Shown here: piece by piece, positions 22,949 through 31,903 of the stretch | How positions within the stretch are numbered: the stretch's first letter is position 1 | Layout: every line of letters starts with the position of its first letter | Origin: Tetzosporium hominis | GTDB lineage: Bacteria > Bacillota > Bacilli > Bacillales_A > Planococcaceae | Assembly (NCBI RefSeq): GCF_002265435.1 | Contig: NZ_NOKQ01000134.1 | Span: 1 to 64,000 of the forward strand | Reading direction: 5' to 3' | DNA length: 64,000 bases | The notes under the pieces: generated by a model | Seen by the model: only the letters and a program-made list of their open reading frames with translations | Databases searched by the model: none | What the model was told of the DNA's origin: nothing | Program-made: the position numbers and the translations under genes

Positions 22949-23728
22949 ATGACTTATCAAACACTACAACTAGACAGACAAGGCAATGTCCTCACGATTT
23001 CTTTGAATCGTCCTGAGGCATTGAATTCTATGAATGGTACGATGATTGAAGAATTAACAGAGTGTTTCACAGCTCTTCACAAAGACCAGGAGGCACAAAT
23101 CGTCGTTCTAAGAGGAGAAGGACGGGCATTTTCAGCAGGTGGCGATATCAAAGCCATGCTCGCAAACGATGGTAGCTTTGAAATCGAAGATGTCATGAGA
23201 AAACTCGAAAAACTTGCACATGCCTATTACACATTACCAAAACTTACGATTGCTGCAGTTCACGGAGCGGCTGCAGGACTTGGTTTTAGCCTGGTTTTGG
23301 CAAGTGATTTTATTTTAGCGGAAAAGTCCGCAAAGCTTGCGATGAATTTCATCGGCATTGCTTTAGTACCAGATGGTGGCGGTCACTTCTTCTTGAAGGA
23401 ACGCGTCGGTGTACCTAAAGCGAAACAAATGATCTGGGAAGGCAAGATGATGACTGGCGAGGAATCCCATGAGGCGGCTCTTGTTGATCATCTGACAGAG
23501 GACGGTGGATTGCAAGCTGGAGTCGAGATGCTCGTAGCTAAGTTAAAACAAGCTCCTCTTGATGCAATGCTTGAAACTAAGTCTATTTTGCATGAAACAA
23601 GAGCGCAAGAGCTTCAAGCTGTTTTGCGTGCAGAAGCAGTCTCTCAGACGAAAATGCGCAGTGCTAGCAACCATTTAGAAGGTATTGATGCGTTCGTATC
23701 GAAACGTAAGCCACAGTTTAACCAATAG
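22949..23728 (+). CDS. Enoyl-CoA hydratase/isomerase-family protein (YhaR-like)
   Basis: 259-residue crotonase-fold enzyme. Oxyanion-hole segments AFSAGGDIKAM (about 60-70) and AAAGLGFSLVLASDF (107-121) are present. The position of the first catalytic Glu of hydratases is Ser (GFSLVLASD), and the second site reads GIALVPDGGG with Asp, as in PaaG-type isomerases. So isomerase or another crotonase chemistry is more likely than classical hydration. ATG 22949 lies behind GAGGAGGAGGGG. The position next to yhaO-yhaM matches B. subtilis yhaR. Substrate unknown. Confidence 0.85.
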   Translation: MTYQTLQLDRQGNVLTISLNRPEALNSMNGTMIEELTECFTALHKDQEAQIVVLRGEGRAFSAGGDIKAMLANDGSFEIEDVMRKLEKLAHAYYTLPKLTIAAVHGAAAGLGFSLVLASDFILAEKSAKLAMNFIGIALVPDGGGHFFLKERVGVPKAKQMIWEGKMMTGEESHEAALVDHLTEDGGLQAGVEMLVAKLKQAPLDAMLETKSILHETRAQELQAVLRAEAVSQTKMRSASNHLEGIDAFVSKRKPQFNQ

Positions 23729-23742
23729 AAAAACGATACTAA

Positions 23743-23778
23743 AAAAACAGTTTCTCATTAAAGAGAGAAACTGTTTTT
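23743..23778 (+). terminator. Terminator after the crotonase gene
   Basis: AAAACAGTTTCTC / GAGAAACTGTTTT with T tail. Confidence 0.9.
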
Positions 23779-23790
23779 AGATTTTTATTA

Positions 23791-23935
23791 AGCGGCGTTT
23801 CCCACATCTAACTGAATCGAGTTACAAACGCCAGAAATCCCCGCAAAAATCAGTCGCATCCATAGAGGCAAAGAGCGCCTCTACGGACACGCCTGATTTT
23901 TACAACATTTCTAGAGCGGCGTTTTCCACATCTAA
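23791..23935. repeat. Structured dispersed repeat, locus 2 (one unit, subtype A)
   Basis: R-body-R. Boundary copies are at 23791-23811 and 23909-23935. The hairpin arms are AAAAATCAG/CTGATTTTT where locus 1a has AAAAACCGG/CCGGTTTTT, a compensated change; the core TAGAGGCAAAGAGCGCCTCT is identical. The right boundary TTAGATGTGG (read on minus) begins one base after the TAA stop of the minus-strand gene at 23937. Confidence 0.85.
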
Positions 23936-23936
23936 C

Positions 23937-24122
23937 TTATACATGAAATAGTATCAATTTTCCTGAAGAGTTCACAAGACGGTGAGTTGTCTCACCAAAT
24001 CCCATTTCTTCTACACGCTTTTCCCCTTGAGCTTTCGCTTCTTCGTCAGAAGCATACTCCCATTTTTCTTCAGCTAAAAGCTTGCCTGTCTTTTCAAATG
24101 CTGTAAACGTATATGTGTGCAT
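23937..24122 (-). CDS. YhzD-like small protein
   Basis: 61 residues beginning MHTYTFTAFEKTGKLLAEEK and ending GKLILFHV. A small alpha/beta protein resembling the YhzD family (about 60 residues, in the yha region of Bacillus); assignment is from remembered pattern. ATG at 24122 follows AGGAAAGGGG by 8 nt; the in-frame GTG at 24131 touches that sequence and is unlikely. No known function. A dispersed repeat begins one base after its stop codon. Confidence 0.7.
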   Translation of the reverse strand: MHTYTFTAFEKTGKLLAEEKWEYASDEEAKAQGEKRVEEMGFGETTHRLVNSSGKLILFHV

Positions 24123-24209
24123 TCCATACACCCCTTTCCTCTAGCATTTAGTATACAGAAAAAGTCGATATGATATAATAGAACAAATATTCGATTTAAG
24201 GAGGATATC

Positions 24210-25361
24210 ATGTCAATTCGCTTTTTTCATCTTGCAGATATCCATTTAGAAAGCCCGTTTTCTGGAATTCACCAACTACCTGAAGAGTGGCAGGATCGCC
24301 TTCGTAATGCTTCATTTGACGCATTTGAAAGAGTGATAGCCGATGCAGAATCAAAGCGTCCAGATTTCATATTACTAGCGGGAGACATCTATGACGGTGA
24401 AAACCGAAGCCTTCATGCGCAGCGGTTTTTCCAAAGATCAATGGAGCGTCTTGCAGAACTCAATATCCCTGTTTTTTTGATACACGGAAATCACGACCAC
24501 TTGGGTGGAAAGTGGACTCGATTTGAATTGCCAGAAACGATTTATGTATTTCAGGAGAGTCCTCATTCTCATGTCCTAAAAGTAAACGGGCAAACTGTCC
24601 AAGTTTCGGGATTCAGCTATCCTACACGACATGTTCATGAAGCTTATATAGAAAATTATCCATCTAGAGATCCACAAGCGGATTATGCCATCGGACTCCT
24701 TCATGGTAGTGAACGGTCTCAACTAGAGCATGACGTCTACGCTCCATTCACCATTCAAGAATTACTAAAGTATGGGTACGATTATTGGGCGCTAGGGCAT
24801 ATACATAAGAGACAAACCTTACACCAAGATCCAATGATTGCTTATTCTGGAACCTTGCAAGGCAGAAACCGTAAAGAGAAAGGACCTCAAGGCTATTTAG
24901 ATATTCGCATAGATGGGAATCAGACGAGTAGTGAATTTTGTCAGGTCTCCACACTCCAATTTGAATCTTTAGAAACCCTCACTGAAGAGCCTCAGTCCAT
25001 TGATTTGTTACTAAAAGAACTACTTGGAGATATTGATCGACAATCGTGGAAGGAAGAATCTGTCTTACTTGACTGGACCATCTCATTAAGACGACTGGAA
25101 TGGCTTGGTTCGATTTCCGATGACGAACTTCGAGACTATATCTCGAGTCAAATTCAAGAGACCTATTCAACTATCTTAGTAACGCGACTGCAGATTCGTT
25201 GGATGGAGCAGTTGGAACCAGTTCTTCAAGAACTAGTTGAAGAACTCGAATTGCCTGAATTACCAATCGCTCTAGAGAAATATATACAAAAAGATCAGTT
25301 ACAAGTAGAGGTACAAGAGCGGATTCAGACGCTACTAGCGACTTGGGGTGATCAGTTATGA
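24210..25361 (+). CDS. yhaO: DNA repair exonuclease subunit YhaO (SbcD/Mre11-like)
   Basis: 383-residue metallophosphoesterase. Metal ligands: HLADIHLESPF (residues 7-17), LLAGDIYDGENRS (about 53-65), IHGNHDHLGG (about 95-104), GLLHGSE, and ALGHIHKRQ (about 193-201). This is the Mre11/SbcD pattern of a Mn2+-dependent nuclease. It partners with the ATPase YhaN, whose start overlaps by ATGA, like SbcD with SbcC. Start behind AAGGAGGATATC. Predicted role: DNA end or hairpin processing. Confidence 0.9.
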   Translation: MSIRFFHLADIHLESPFSGIHQLPEEWQDRLRNASFDAFERVIADAESKRPDFILLAGDIYDGENRSLHAQRFFQRSMERLAELNIPVFLIHGNHDHLGGKWTRFELPETIYVFQESPHSHVLKVNGQTVQVSGFSYPTRHVHEAYIENYPSRDPQADYAIGLLHGSERSQLEHDVYAPFTIQELLKYGYDYWALGHIHKRQTLHQDPMIAYSGTLQGRNRKEKGPQGYLDIRIDGNQTSSEFCQVSTLQFESLETLTEEPQSIDLLLKELLGDIDRQSWKEESVLLDWTISLRRLEWLGSISDDELRDYISSQIQETYSTILVTRLQIRWMEQLEPVLQELVEELELPELPIALEKYIQKDQLQVEVQERIQTLLATWGDQL

Positions 25362-27778
25362 AACTTAAAAAAGCGCACCTATACGGCTTTGGAAAACATA
25401 AAGAACGGACATTTCATTTTACCGACCGCAGTAGAGTGGAAGGACTCAATGAAGCTGGAAAATCATCTTTGTTCGAGGGTATTCTACAGATTTTATTTGG
25501 ATTTCCGACTCGTGGTGCGAGTAATCGTTTAGAACCGTTAGATGGAGGTCGCTATGGTGGTTGGCTACAAGTTGAGTTTGACGGGGTCGATTATAAAATT
25601 GAGCGCGTTGAAGGCAAGTCTGCAGGGAATGTCTCAGTTGAAAGGGAAGGCCTTTATATAGGAGATGAGATTTTCCTTCAACAACTTTTAAAAGGACTGA
25701 CGCGAGATCAAGTCGAATCTGTCTTTGTATTTGATTTGTTTGATCTTCAAAAGCTTCATCAGTTGTCCCAGGAAGATTTGACAGAGCTCTTCTTTGCAAG
25801 TGGGACAACAGGAGAGAATCCATTTGCTGCACTTCGTAAAAGTGCAATTAAGGAATCTCAGGCTTTATACAAACCAGGTGGCCGAAAACCTGTGATCAAT
25901 CAACAGCTCGAAAAAGTAAAAAACTTAGAAAAAAAGCTGCAAGAGTCTCATAAACAGGAACAGAGCTACAACATGTTAAAAGCGAAGCAATTACAATTGG
26001 AGCAAGAATCTACTGTTCTTGAGATACAACTCCGACAAGCGAGAGCTCTTTTGTTTGAAGCAGAAGAACAAGAGGCATTGCAGCCGCTATTTGACGAACT
26101 GGAAAACTTGCAACGACATACGGCTACAACTACATTGGTAGAAGAACACGATCAACAGTCAGAGCGGCGCCTTGTGGAGAGTCTGCAAGATGTGTCGTGG
26201 AAATTACAACAGCTTCCTAGTATTGAATGGGACCAGGAGAAGCTAGCCAGTGTAGATGACCGACTTCAGCAATTAGATGAGTTTTTGGACTATGAGACGA
26301 GATGGCGTGAGCAGCAAGCCAAGCTTGCTGAGCTCGAAGAACAATTAGAGATGATAGTTCGTGAACAACAACCGCTTGTAGCCACTCTATCTATTTCTGC
26401 AGTAGATTTAGAAACTAAAGTGGAAAACTATGATGTATCTTTTTCAAAAGAGCAACAACTGGATGAATTATTAAGTTCAACAAAGAAGCAGCTAAATCCA
26501 TTTACGGCACTGCTAACAGTACTTAGCATCGGAACTATTGTTGCAGGTTTGATAGTAGATCAAATCATGTTTTATTTGGTTGCCATCATGCTTCTTGTGA
26601 TTACTTTTGTGTTACCTGCAAAAAAGAACCAGTCTTCAACAAATGCTTCCGAAGTTGAAGAGTTTTTCAAACCTTATGGAATCAGTTACCCAACAGAGTA
26701 CAGAGCATCAGACGTCTTTCAAGCGATTCGAAAACTACAACAACTACAATTGAATTACAGGGCTTCGGAACAGCGACTCCAAGAAGTTCTGTCGCAGCAA
26801 CAAGCTATGCAACGATGTTTCCCGAACTCGTGGTCGAACGGAAAGCAATTAGACAACGCATTTCGAGAAGCTCGAGTGGAGCAGTCCAAGTTATATGAAG
26901 TAAAAAAAGAATTACAGTTACTGCAAACAGAGTCTCTACATCAACAACGACAGAGCCAGGAACTCCAGACCAAACAGAAGTTCATAGAGAACGAGCTGCA
27001 TGAAATTTATAGCCGCTATGACATCGCTACTCCTGAAGAGTTTCAACAACTTGTCCGCCTGACACATGAGGAACAGAAGAGACATAATCGATTAGCAGAG
27101 CTTAGCGAGCGTTTGCAAGGTCGAGAGCGCAAGGAACTGACTAAATCTGCTTTATTTGTACAAGTGGAAGAGCTGCAACAAAAGGTGGAGGAAACAACAA
27201 AAGAGCTCGTAACGATCAAACAGCAGCTGGAGCTATTACTATCTGATGAGCAAAAAGGAATTCTTCTGCAAAAATTAGAGCTTGAGCGCTCGGCGTTACA
27301 CAATCTAGTGGTTGATTTTACTGCTTGGCGGGCTTTAGAGAATCAAATTGAGAAGCGCTATGCGTATTATCATGAAGAGATCTTCCCGATTACGTTAAAA
27401 CGAGCAAGTACTTTATTTGCCATATTCTCAGCTGGGGCTTATGAAGCACTCCAGTATCAAGATGGACGATTTAGTGCCTCATCAAAACAAGGTGTACGTT
27501 TTGAAATCAAACAGCTTAGCCAAGCGACAAAGGAACAGGCGTATCTTGCACTACGTTTTGCATTAGCAGAAGAACTGTCAAAAAAGAAGCCGTTCCTTAT
27601 ACTTATGGATGATCCATTCGTTCATTTTGATGCGAACCGTTTTAAACAAGTGGTACAATGGTTGGTGAGTAACGACAATCATTTACCGTTCGTTTATTTT
27701 ACATGCCATCCAGAATGGCTGTCTTCAGACACTTCAACTACACGAGTTCATCTGGAGACGGAAGGGAGTAAATCATGA
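25358..27778 (+). CDS. yhaN: SMC/Rad50-like ATPase YhaN with central membrane segments
   Basis: 806 residues. N-terminal Walker [10 protein letters not shown] (29-37), long glutamine-rich coiled coils (about 180-375 and 430-690), and C-terminal Walker [14 protein letters not shown] (about 750-762). Between the coils lie two hydrophobic helices (383-400 and 402-420) where Rad50/SbcC has its zinc hook, so the tip of the coil appears membrane-embedded. Shorter than B. subtilis YhaN (about 960). Overlaps yhaO upstream and yhaM downstream by 4 nt each, so the three products are made together. Confidence 0.9.
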   Translation: MKLKKAHLYGFGKHKERTFHFTDRSRVEGLNEAGKSSLFEGILQILFGFPTRGASNRLEPLDGGRYGGWLQVEFDGVDYKIERVEGKSAGNVSVEREGLYIGDEIFLQQLLKGLTRDQVESVFVFDLFDLQKLHQLSQEDLTELFFASGTTGENPFAALRKSAIKESQALYKPGGRKPVINQQLEKVKNLEKKLQESHKQEQSYNMLKAKQLQLEQESTVLEIQLRQARALLFEAEEQEALQPLFDELENLQRHTATTTLVEEHDQQSERRLVESLQDVSWKLQQLPSIEWDQEKLASVDDRLQQLDEFLDYETRWREQQAKLAELEEQLEMIVREQQPLVATLSISAVDLETKVENYDVSFSKEQQLDELLSSTKKQLNPFTALLTVLSIGTIVAGLIVDQIMFYLVAIMLLVITFVLPAKKNQSSTNASEVEEFFKPYGISYPTEYRASDVFQAIRKLQQLQLNYRASEQRLQEVLSQQQAMQRCFPNSWSNGKQLDNAFREARVEQSKLYEVKKELQLLQTESLHQQRQSQELQTKQKFIENELHEIYSRYDIATPEEFQQLVRLTHEEQKRHNRLAELSERLQGRERKELTKSALFVQVEELQQKVEETTKELVTIKQQLELLLSDEQKGILLQKLELERSALHNLVVDFTAWRALENQIEKRYAYYHEEIFPITLKRASTLFAIFSAGAYEALQYQDGRFSASSKQGVRFEIKQLSQATKEQAYLALRFALAEELSKKKPFLILMDDPFVHFDANRFKQVVQWLVSNDNHLPFVYFTCHPEWLSSDTSTTRVHLETEGSKS

Positions 27779-28716
27779 AAGGCATTACAACATTACGAGT
27801 AGGCGATCCAGTCGATCACTACCTTCTCATTAAACAAAGTACAACAGGGGTTACCACAGTGGGGAAACCATTTATGTCTTTGGTTCTGCAAGACAAAAGC
27901 GGTGATATTGAAGCCAAGTTATGGGACACAACTGAAGAACACTCTCGTCTATATGGGGCTCAAAAAATTGTTCGTGTAGGTGGAGAAATTCATGACTATC
28001 GTGGGAAACTTCAGCTGCGAGTGAAAAGTATTCGTCCGGTAAAAGACGAGGAAGGGATTACCATCACAGATCTAGTCCCATCTTCTGAAAAATCAAAAGA
28101 AGAATTGATGAATGAGCTCACTCCCTATATCTTTGAAATGAACAATCCGAACCTGCAAAGATTGACTCGTCATTTACTGAAGAAACACCATCAGGCTTTT
28201 ATCACATACCCAGCTGCGACTCGCAATCACCACGATTATGCGTCGGGATTACTTGACCATGTCGTGTCGATGATGCGCTTAGGAAAAGCGTTGACGGAAC
28301 TATATCCAGCCTTAAATAAAGACCTTTTGTATTCAGGAATCATGTTGCATGACGTTGGAAAAGTTATTGAACTTTCAGGTCCTGTAGCGACAACGTATAC
28401 ACTTGAAGGAAATCTTCTTGGCCATATTTCCATTATGGTCAATGAAATTGCAATGGCAGCTAAAGAGCTGGAGATTGAAGGGGAAGAAGTGATGCTCCTT
28501 CAACATATGGTGCTGTCGCATCACGGAAAAGAAGAGTGGGGCAGTCCGAAGCGTCCAATGCTTCGCGAAGCCGAAATTCTTCATTACATCGACAATATTG
28601 ATGCGAAGATGGCTATGTTAAATCGTGCTCTTGAGAAGACGACTCCTGGTGAGTTTACTGAGCGTCTTTTCCCATTAGAGAACCGGTCGTTCTATCGCCC
28701 TTCGTTTGATAACTAG
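27775..28716 (+). CDS. yhaM: 3'-5' exoribonuclease YhaM
   Basis: 313 residues, same length as B. subtilis YhaM. The N-terminal OB-fold (about 15-90: [40 protein letters not shown]) binds nucleic acid. The HD domain has H161 in [13 protein letters not shown] and the His-Asp pair H192-D193 in LHDVGKV. Degrades RNA and single-stranded DNA from the 3' end. Third gene of yhaO-yhaN-yhaM. Its TAG stop (28714-28716) is the first triplet of the dispersed repeat that follows, and no separate terminator is present. Confidence 0.94.
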   Translation: MKGITTLRVGDPVDHYLLIKQSTTGVTTVGKPFMSLVLQDKSGDIEAKLWDTTEEHSRLYGAQKIVRVGGEIHDYRGKLQLRVKSIRPVKDEEGITITDLVPSSEKSKEELMNELTPYIFEMNNPNLQRLTRHLLKKHHQAFITYPAATRNHHDYASGLLDHVVSMMRLGKALTELYPALNKDLLYSGIMLHDVGKVIELSGPVATTYTLEGNLLGHISIMVNEIAMAAKELEIEGEEVMLLQHMVLSHHGKEEWGSPKRPMLREAEILHYIDNIDAKMAMLNRALEKTTPGEFTERLFPLENRSFYRPSFDN

Positions 28717-28991
28717 ATGTGTAGAACGCCGCTCTAGAAATTTCATCAAAACCAGGCGCTCCAATTGAGGAGCTCTTTGCCTCGGTTGGGGTGAATGGTT
28801 TTGATGTGGATTTCTGGCGTTAGCAACTCGATATCACTTAGATGTGTAGAACGCCGCTCAAGAAATTTCATCAAAACTAGGCGCCCCAATTGAGGCGTTC
28901 TTTGCCTCGGTTGGGGTGAATAGTTTTGATGTGGATTTCTGGCGTTAGCAACTCGATATCACTTAGATGTGTAGAACGCCGCTCTAGAAAT
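28714..28991. repeat. Structured dispersed repeat, locus 3 (two tandem units, subtype B)
   Basis: R-body-R-body-R with boundary copies starting at 28714, 28838 and 28963, each reading TAGATGTGTAGAACGCCGCT. Unit a arms ATCAAAACCA/TGGTTTTGAT; unit b ATCAAAACTA/TAGTTTTGAT, a compensated C-to-T/G-to-A pair. The cores differ in the loop side (GAGGAGCTC versus GAGGCGTTC). Orientation is inverted relative to loci 1 and 4 on the plus strand, but the same relative to the adjoining gene. The first R provides the yhaM stop codon. Confidence 0.88.
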
Positions 28992-29009
28992 CTTTAAGTT
29001 AGCTGTATT

Positions 29010-29092
29010 AGTGTAGGGGAAGCGTTCCGCGGGCGCGGGCTGAGCCAAGGTCTCAGCTTCCGCTTTAATCCCGCTGGAGTCACCCCTACACT
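29010..29092. repeat. Palindromic Bacillaceae-type intergenic element
   Basis: Outer stem AGTGTAGGGG / CCCCTACACT (10 bp, perfect) encloses a GC-rich core with GCGGGCGCGGGCTGAGCC and CTCAGCTTCCGC ... CCCGCTGGAGTC. The composition (GC much higher than flanks) and the 'GACTCCAGCGGG ... CCGCGGAACGC' pattern on the other strand resemble a common REP-like intergenic repeat of Bacillaceae. One copy in this window. Confidence 0.65.
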
Positions 29093-29146
29093 TTTATATA
29101 GGTATCTATCAATTTAGTCTTAAGTTATAAATTCAACTAGTAAATA

Positions 29147-29177
29147 CAAAAAATCCGACCGCGAGGTCGGATTTTTT
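29147..29177 (-). terminator. Terminator of prsA
   Basis: AAAAAATCCGACC / GGTCGGATTTTTT around a GCGA loop; directly follows the prsA stop. Confidence 0.92.
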
Positions 29178-29179
29178 GA

Positions 29180-30082
29180 TTACTTGCTTGATTCTTCTGT
29201 TTCTTCAGCAGCTGGCTCTTCATAATCTAAGAAGTTCGCAAGCGCACCTTCTAATTCCTCATCTTTGATTTCAACATTTGCATCCTTCATAAGTTGAGCA
29301 ACTTTACCGAATAGAGCTGCAGAGTCCGCTTTTTCAAGCTTCACTTCACGAGCAATTTCGTCTTTTTTATCTTCTAATGTTTCTTCCATCTCACGTTTTT
29401 CAACGACTTCAATGATGTGGAAACCAAAGTCCGTTTGAACTGGATCACTGATCACACCTGGTTCTTGAGAAAATGCTACTTCTTCAAATTCTGGAACCAT
29501 TTGACCGCGACCGAACCAACCTAAGTCACCGCCAGAAGTTTGGGCTTGTGGTTCAGTTGAATATTCAGCTGCTAATTCAGCAAAATCTCCACCATCTTCA
29601 AGCTTTTTCTTTACCTCTTGAGCAGTCGCTTCATCTTCTACAAGAATGTGGCGAGCATTGACTTCTGTTTTCATTGCATCATATTTAGCTTGGATTTCTT
29701 CATCCGTAGCTTCTACTCCATCAATTAACGCTTCTTCTTGAAGAAGGTTTAATTTCAAGAACTTTTTATACGATTCTTCAGTGTAACCTTGTTGTGCAAT
29801 GTATGCTTCAAAGTTTTCGCCTTGCTCTTCTTTATCTTGCGCTAGAGCGGCCTCAACTTGCTCATCTGTCACATCATACTCAGCATCTAATGTTTTTTCA
29901 ATCATTAGAAGTTGAAGAGCTTGATCTCCAATAGATGATTTCATTTCATTGTACAAATCGTTTTCCGTGATATCTCCGTACTCAGAGCTTACAACCACAG
30001 GTGATGAAGCTTCTTCGTCCGAGCATGCGCCAAGAGTCAAGATAGACGCTGCTAGAGCTGTTGTTAGTAATGTTTTCTTCAT
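29180..30082 (-). CDS. prsA: Foldase lipoprotein PrsA
   Basis: 300-residue membrane-anchored peptidyl-prolyl isomerase that folds exported proteins outside the membrane. Signal peptide MKKTLLTTALAASILTLGAC with lipobox LGAC, Cys20 being lipidated. The parvulin domain spans about 137-228 (ARHILVEDEATAQEVKKKL, TSGGDLGWFGRGQMVPEFE, TDFGFHIIEV). Charged C-terminal tail. ATG at 30082 follows TTAGGAGAG; an upstream in-frame extension is not supported. In B. subtilis expression is limited by Hpr, which is encoded nearby here too. Confidence 0.95.
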   Translation of the reverse strand: MKKTLLTTALAASILTLGACSDEEASSPVVVSSEYGDITENDLYNEMKSSIGDQALQLLMIEKTLDAEYDVTDEQVEAALAQDKEEQGENFEAYIAQQGYTEESYKKFLKLNLLQEEALIDGVEATDEEIQAKYDAMKTEVNARHILVEDEATAQEVKKKLEDGGDFAELAAEYSTEPQAQTSGGDLGWFGRGQMVPEFEEVAFSQEPGVISDPVQTDFGFHIIEVVEKREMEETLEDKKDEIAREVKLEKADSAALFGKVAQLMKDANVEIKDEELEGALANFLDYEEPAAEETEESSK

Positions 30083-30215
30083 TATGGTATCTCTCCTAAC
30101 TAGTTTCAGACAATGCTTACTATAACATAAACGAAATAAAAACAAAATAGTTCCACAACTGCCTATTCATTGCCGGGCGATGGAGCACAGGTTAGAACAC
30201 AAGGAGGTGATCGAT

Positions 30216-30308
30216 ATGGGTCACAGCTATTCTAACGGCTCAGGTTTTGTACTGATTGTCGTTCTGTTCATCTTGCTCATCATTGTCGGAGCTACTTTTT
30301 TGATGTAA
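30216..30308 (+). CDS. YjcZ-family tiny membrane protein
   Basis: 30 residues: MGHSYSNGSGFVLIVVLFIL then LIIVGATFLM. Gly-rich N-terminus and a single helix of the pattern FxLIVVLFILLIIVG, the signature of the YjcZ/YhjA sporulation-related family. AAGGAGGTGATCGAT precedes the ATG. Followed immediately by a terminator. In sporulating relatives such proteins are spore-associated; no such evidence here. Confidence 0.85.
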   Translation: MGHSYSNGSGFVLIVVLFILLIIVGATFLM

Positions 30309-30309
30309 C

Positions 30310-30346
30310 AAAAAAGAACGGATGCCATTAGGCGTCCGTTCTTTTA
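30310..30346. terminator. Bidirectional terminator
   Basis: AAAAGAACGGATGCC / GGCGTCCGTTCTTTT with one G-U. Serves the YjcZ-like gene and the convergent gene ending at 30344. Confidence 0.88.
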
Positions 30347-30529
30347 TACTGCATATGTGATTTCTACATAAAGTGCTACAAATAAGAGCGTGATACAGAT
30401 ATTGACCATTCGAAACACTTTCGTTTGTTTTTCTTCTGAAAGATCACGAGATGTGACAAATGCATACGCCATACGGTTTATCTGAAAGAAATAGAAGGCG
30501 GCAAAAACCAAAAGTGCCAAAATAATCAT
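30344..30529 (-). CDS. Two-helix membrane protein, hypothetical
   Basis: 61 residues: helix 1 MIILALLVFAAFYFFQINR, a polar loop with RDLSEEKQTKVFR, and helix 2 VNICITLLFVALYVEITYAV. ATG 30529 lies 8 nt behind AAGGGAG; the longer upstream reading lacks a ribosome site. Occupies the place of yhaK between prsA and yhaJ in B. subtilis, but I cannot confirm homology. Function unknown. Confidence 0.65.
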   Translation of the reverse strand: MIILALLVFAAFYFFQINRMAYAFVTSRDLSEEKQTKVFRMVNICITLLFVALYVEITYAV

Positions 30530-30589
30530 ACTGTAACTCCCTTCATGAACTCTTTCATCATAGCAAAACTCTTTCAAGCTAGCAAATGA

Positions 30590-31141
30590 TTAAGCGCGGG
30601 GAGCGACTAGAATCTCATAGCCATCTTCAATCTCTTCAATCCACGCTTTTTTAGGAGAATGAAGGAGCTCTTTGACATAAATCAAGTCGATTACACACAT
30701 GCCACAGTGGTAAGCGAATAGAATAATAAAGTAATGGGCAAAGACAGGGAAGATATAAACACCGCCTATAAATACTGTAGAGAGCACAATAAATGGCATT
30801 AACAAAGCCAAAATGAAGCGACCTTTACCAATTGGTTCACAGATACGGATCATAAACATTGGGATGATGCGAAAATGCATATAACGTTTCAAGCGTACTC
30901 GGCCTTTTAATGTAGACAAAGGCAGATAGTGCAAAAGTTTGTGAATTGGATAAACTGCTAAAAAGGATAAGACAAATCCAATAAAATAATCACTAGAACG
31001 GCCGCTTTCGCTGAAGAAAGACAAGCCAATATAAGTAAATGAGAAGACCATAAAGACAATAAAAGATGAAATTAAAAACAAGCGGTCATAGCCGTATTGT
31101 CTTTTTATATTAATGCTTTTCCAGCATTGCATGTTTAACAC
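30590..31141 (-). CDS. DUF3267 membrane protein (YhaJ-like)
   Basis: 183 residues with about four membrane helices. DUF3267 proteins are membrane metalloprotease-like and usually carry an HExxH-type motif; here the corresponding stretch reads YPIHKLLHYLP (about residues 63-73), with Lys in place of the catalytic Glu, so peptidase activity is doubtful. Between prsA and hpr as yhaJ is in B. subtilis. Function unknown. Confidence 0.7.
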   Translation of the reverse strand: MLNMQCWKSINIKRQYGYDRLFLISSFIVFMVFSFTYIGLSFFSESGRSSDYFIGFVLSFLAVYPIHKLLHYLPLSTLKGRVRLKRYMHFRIIPMFMIRICEPIGKGRFILALLMPFIVLSTVFIGGVYIFPVFAHYFIILFAYHCGMCVIDLIYVKELLHSPKKAWIEEIEDGYEILVAPRA

Positions 31142-31210
31142 TCCTAAACTGATTGTTCAAGAGTCTACAATACGACGTTTTGAATAGAATATCAAGTGGT
31201 TATTTGTAAA

Positions 31211-31762
31211 TTATTTGATGGCGCTTTCATCTTTTTCATTAAATTCAAATTCTTTTTCGATATTTGAAAGTGAGCGTTCAAAGATATCCATAAAGTCGTC
31301 CCCATAAATGTTCCGTATCACAGCCATCATGTCCATGAACTCAGGGAATCTACCGTAAATAGCTTTGATTGGTAATGAGCCTTCGATGACGGAGTGAGAC
31401 GTATTATGATAGTTTTCATACATTTCTTCTAATAGGTTGGCGCCTTTTTCAGTGACGGTGACATAGGTATTGCGTTTATCGTCATCTCGTTTCGAAAATT
31501 CAAGGAGTTCCCGTTGCTCCAATTTTTTTGAGAAATTGAATGCCGTTGAGACGTGCATCACACCAAATTTTGCAATGTCGGAAATAGTTGCACCCTTTAA
31601 GTGATACGCAATCCATAGGATGTGGTGCTCGTTGATATTCAAATCATACGGTTTGATCCAGGTTTGCCAGTCTTTTTCGACCGCTTTCCATAGAGCTTTG
31701 GAGAGCTGCCCTAAACGTTGACTAAAGATCATGGCTTCTTTTAGAGAATAATTTTCTGACAT
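31211..31762 (-). CDS. hpr: MarR-family regulator Hpr (ScoC)
   Basis: 183-residue winged-helix transcription factor. [20 protein letters not shown] (about 45-65) leads into the recognition region [20 protein letters not shown], then the wing [17 protein letters not shown]. In B. subtilis Hpr represses extracellular protease genes, sporulation and competence-linked genes, and prsA is nearby as here. ATG at 31762 is 8 nt after AAAGGTGG; the GTG at 31774 lies inside that ribosome site. Slightly shorter than B. subtilis Hpr (203). Confidence 0.92.
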   Translation of the reverse strand: MSENYSLKEAMIFSQRLGQLSKALWKAVEKDWQTWIKPYDLNINEHHILWIAYHLKGATISDIAKFGVMHVSTAFNFSKKLEQRELLEFSKRDDDKRNTYVTVTEKGANLLEEMYENYHNTSHSVIEGSLPIKAIYGRFPEFMDMMAVIRNIYGDDFMDIFERSLSNIEKEFEFNEKDESAIK

Positions 31763-31880
31763 AAGGTTCGCCACCTTTCGAATAGTAGTTAGGTCCGTTG
31801 TACACTTCTACTCTCTAGTATAACAAGGGAAGGGGAGAAACGGAAATAGGGACCACAATACTATTGCGATAAAAATAAAA

Positions 31881-31903
31881 AAACAGATACACAAGGTATC
31901 TGT
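31881..31903 (-). terminator. Terminator of yhaH
   Basis: On minus: ACAGATAC / GTATCTGT, 5-nt loop, followed by T7. Confidence 0.88.
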
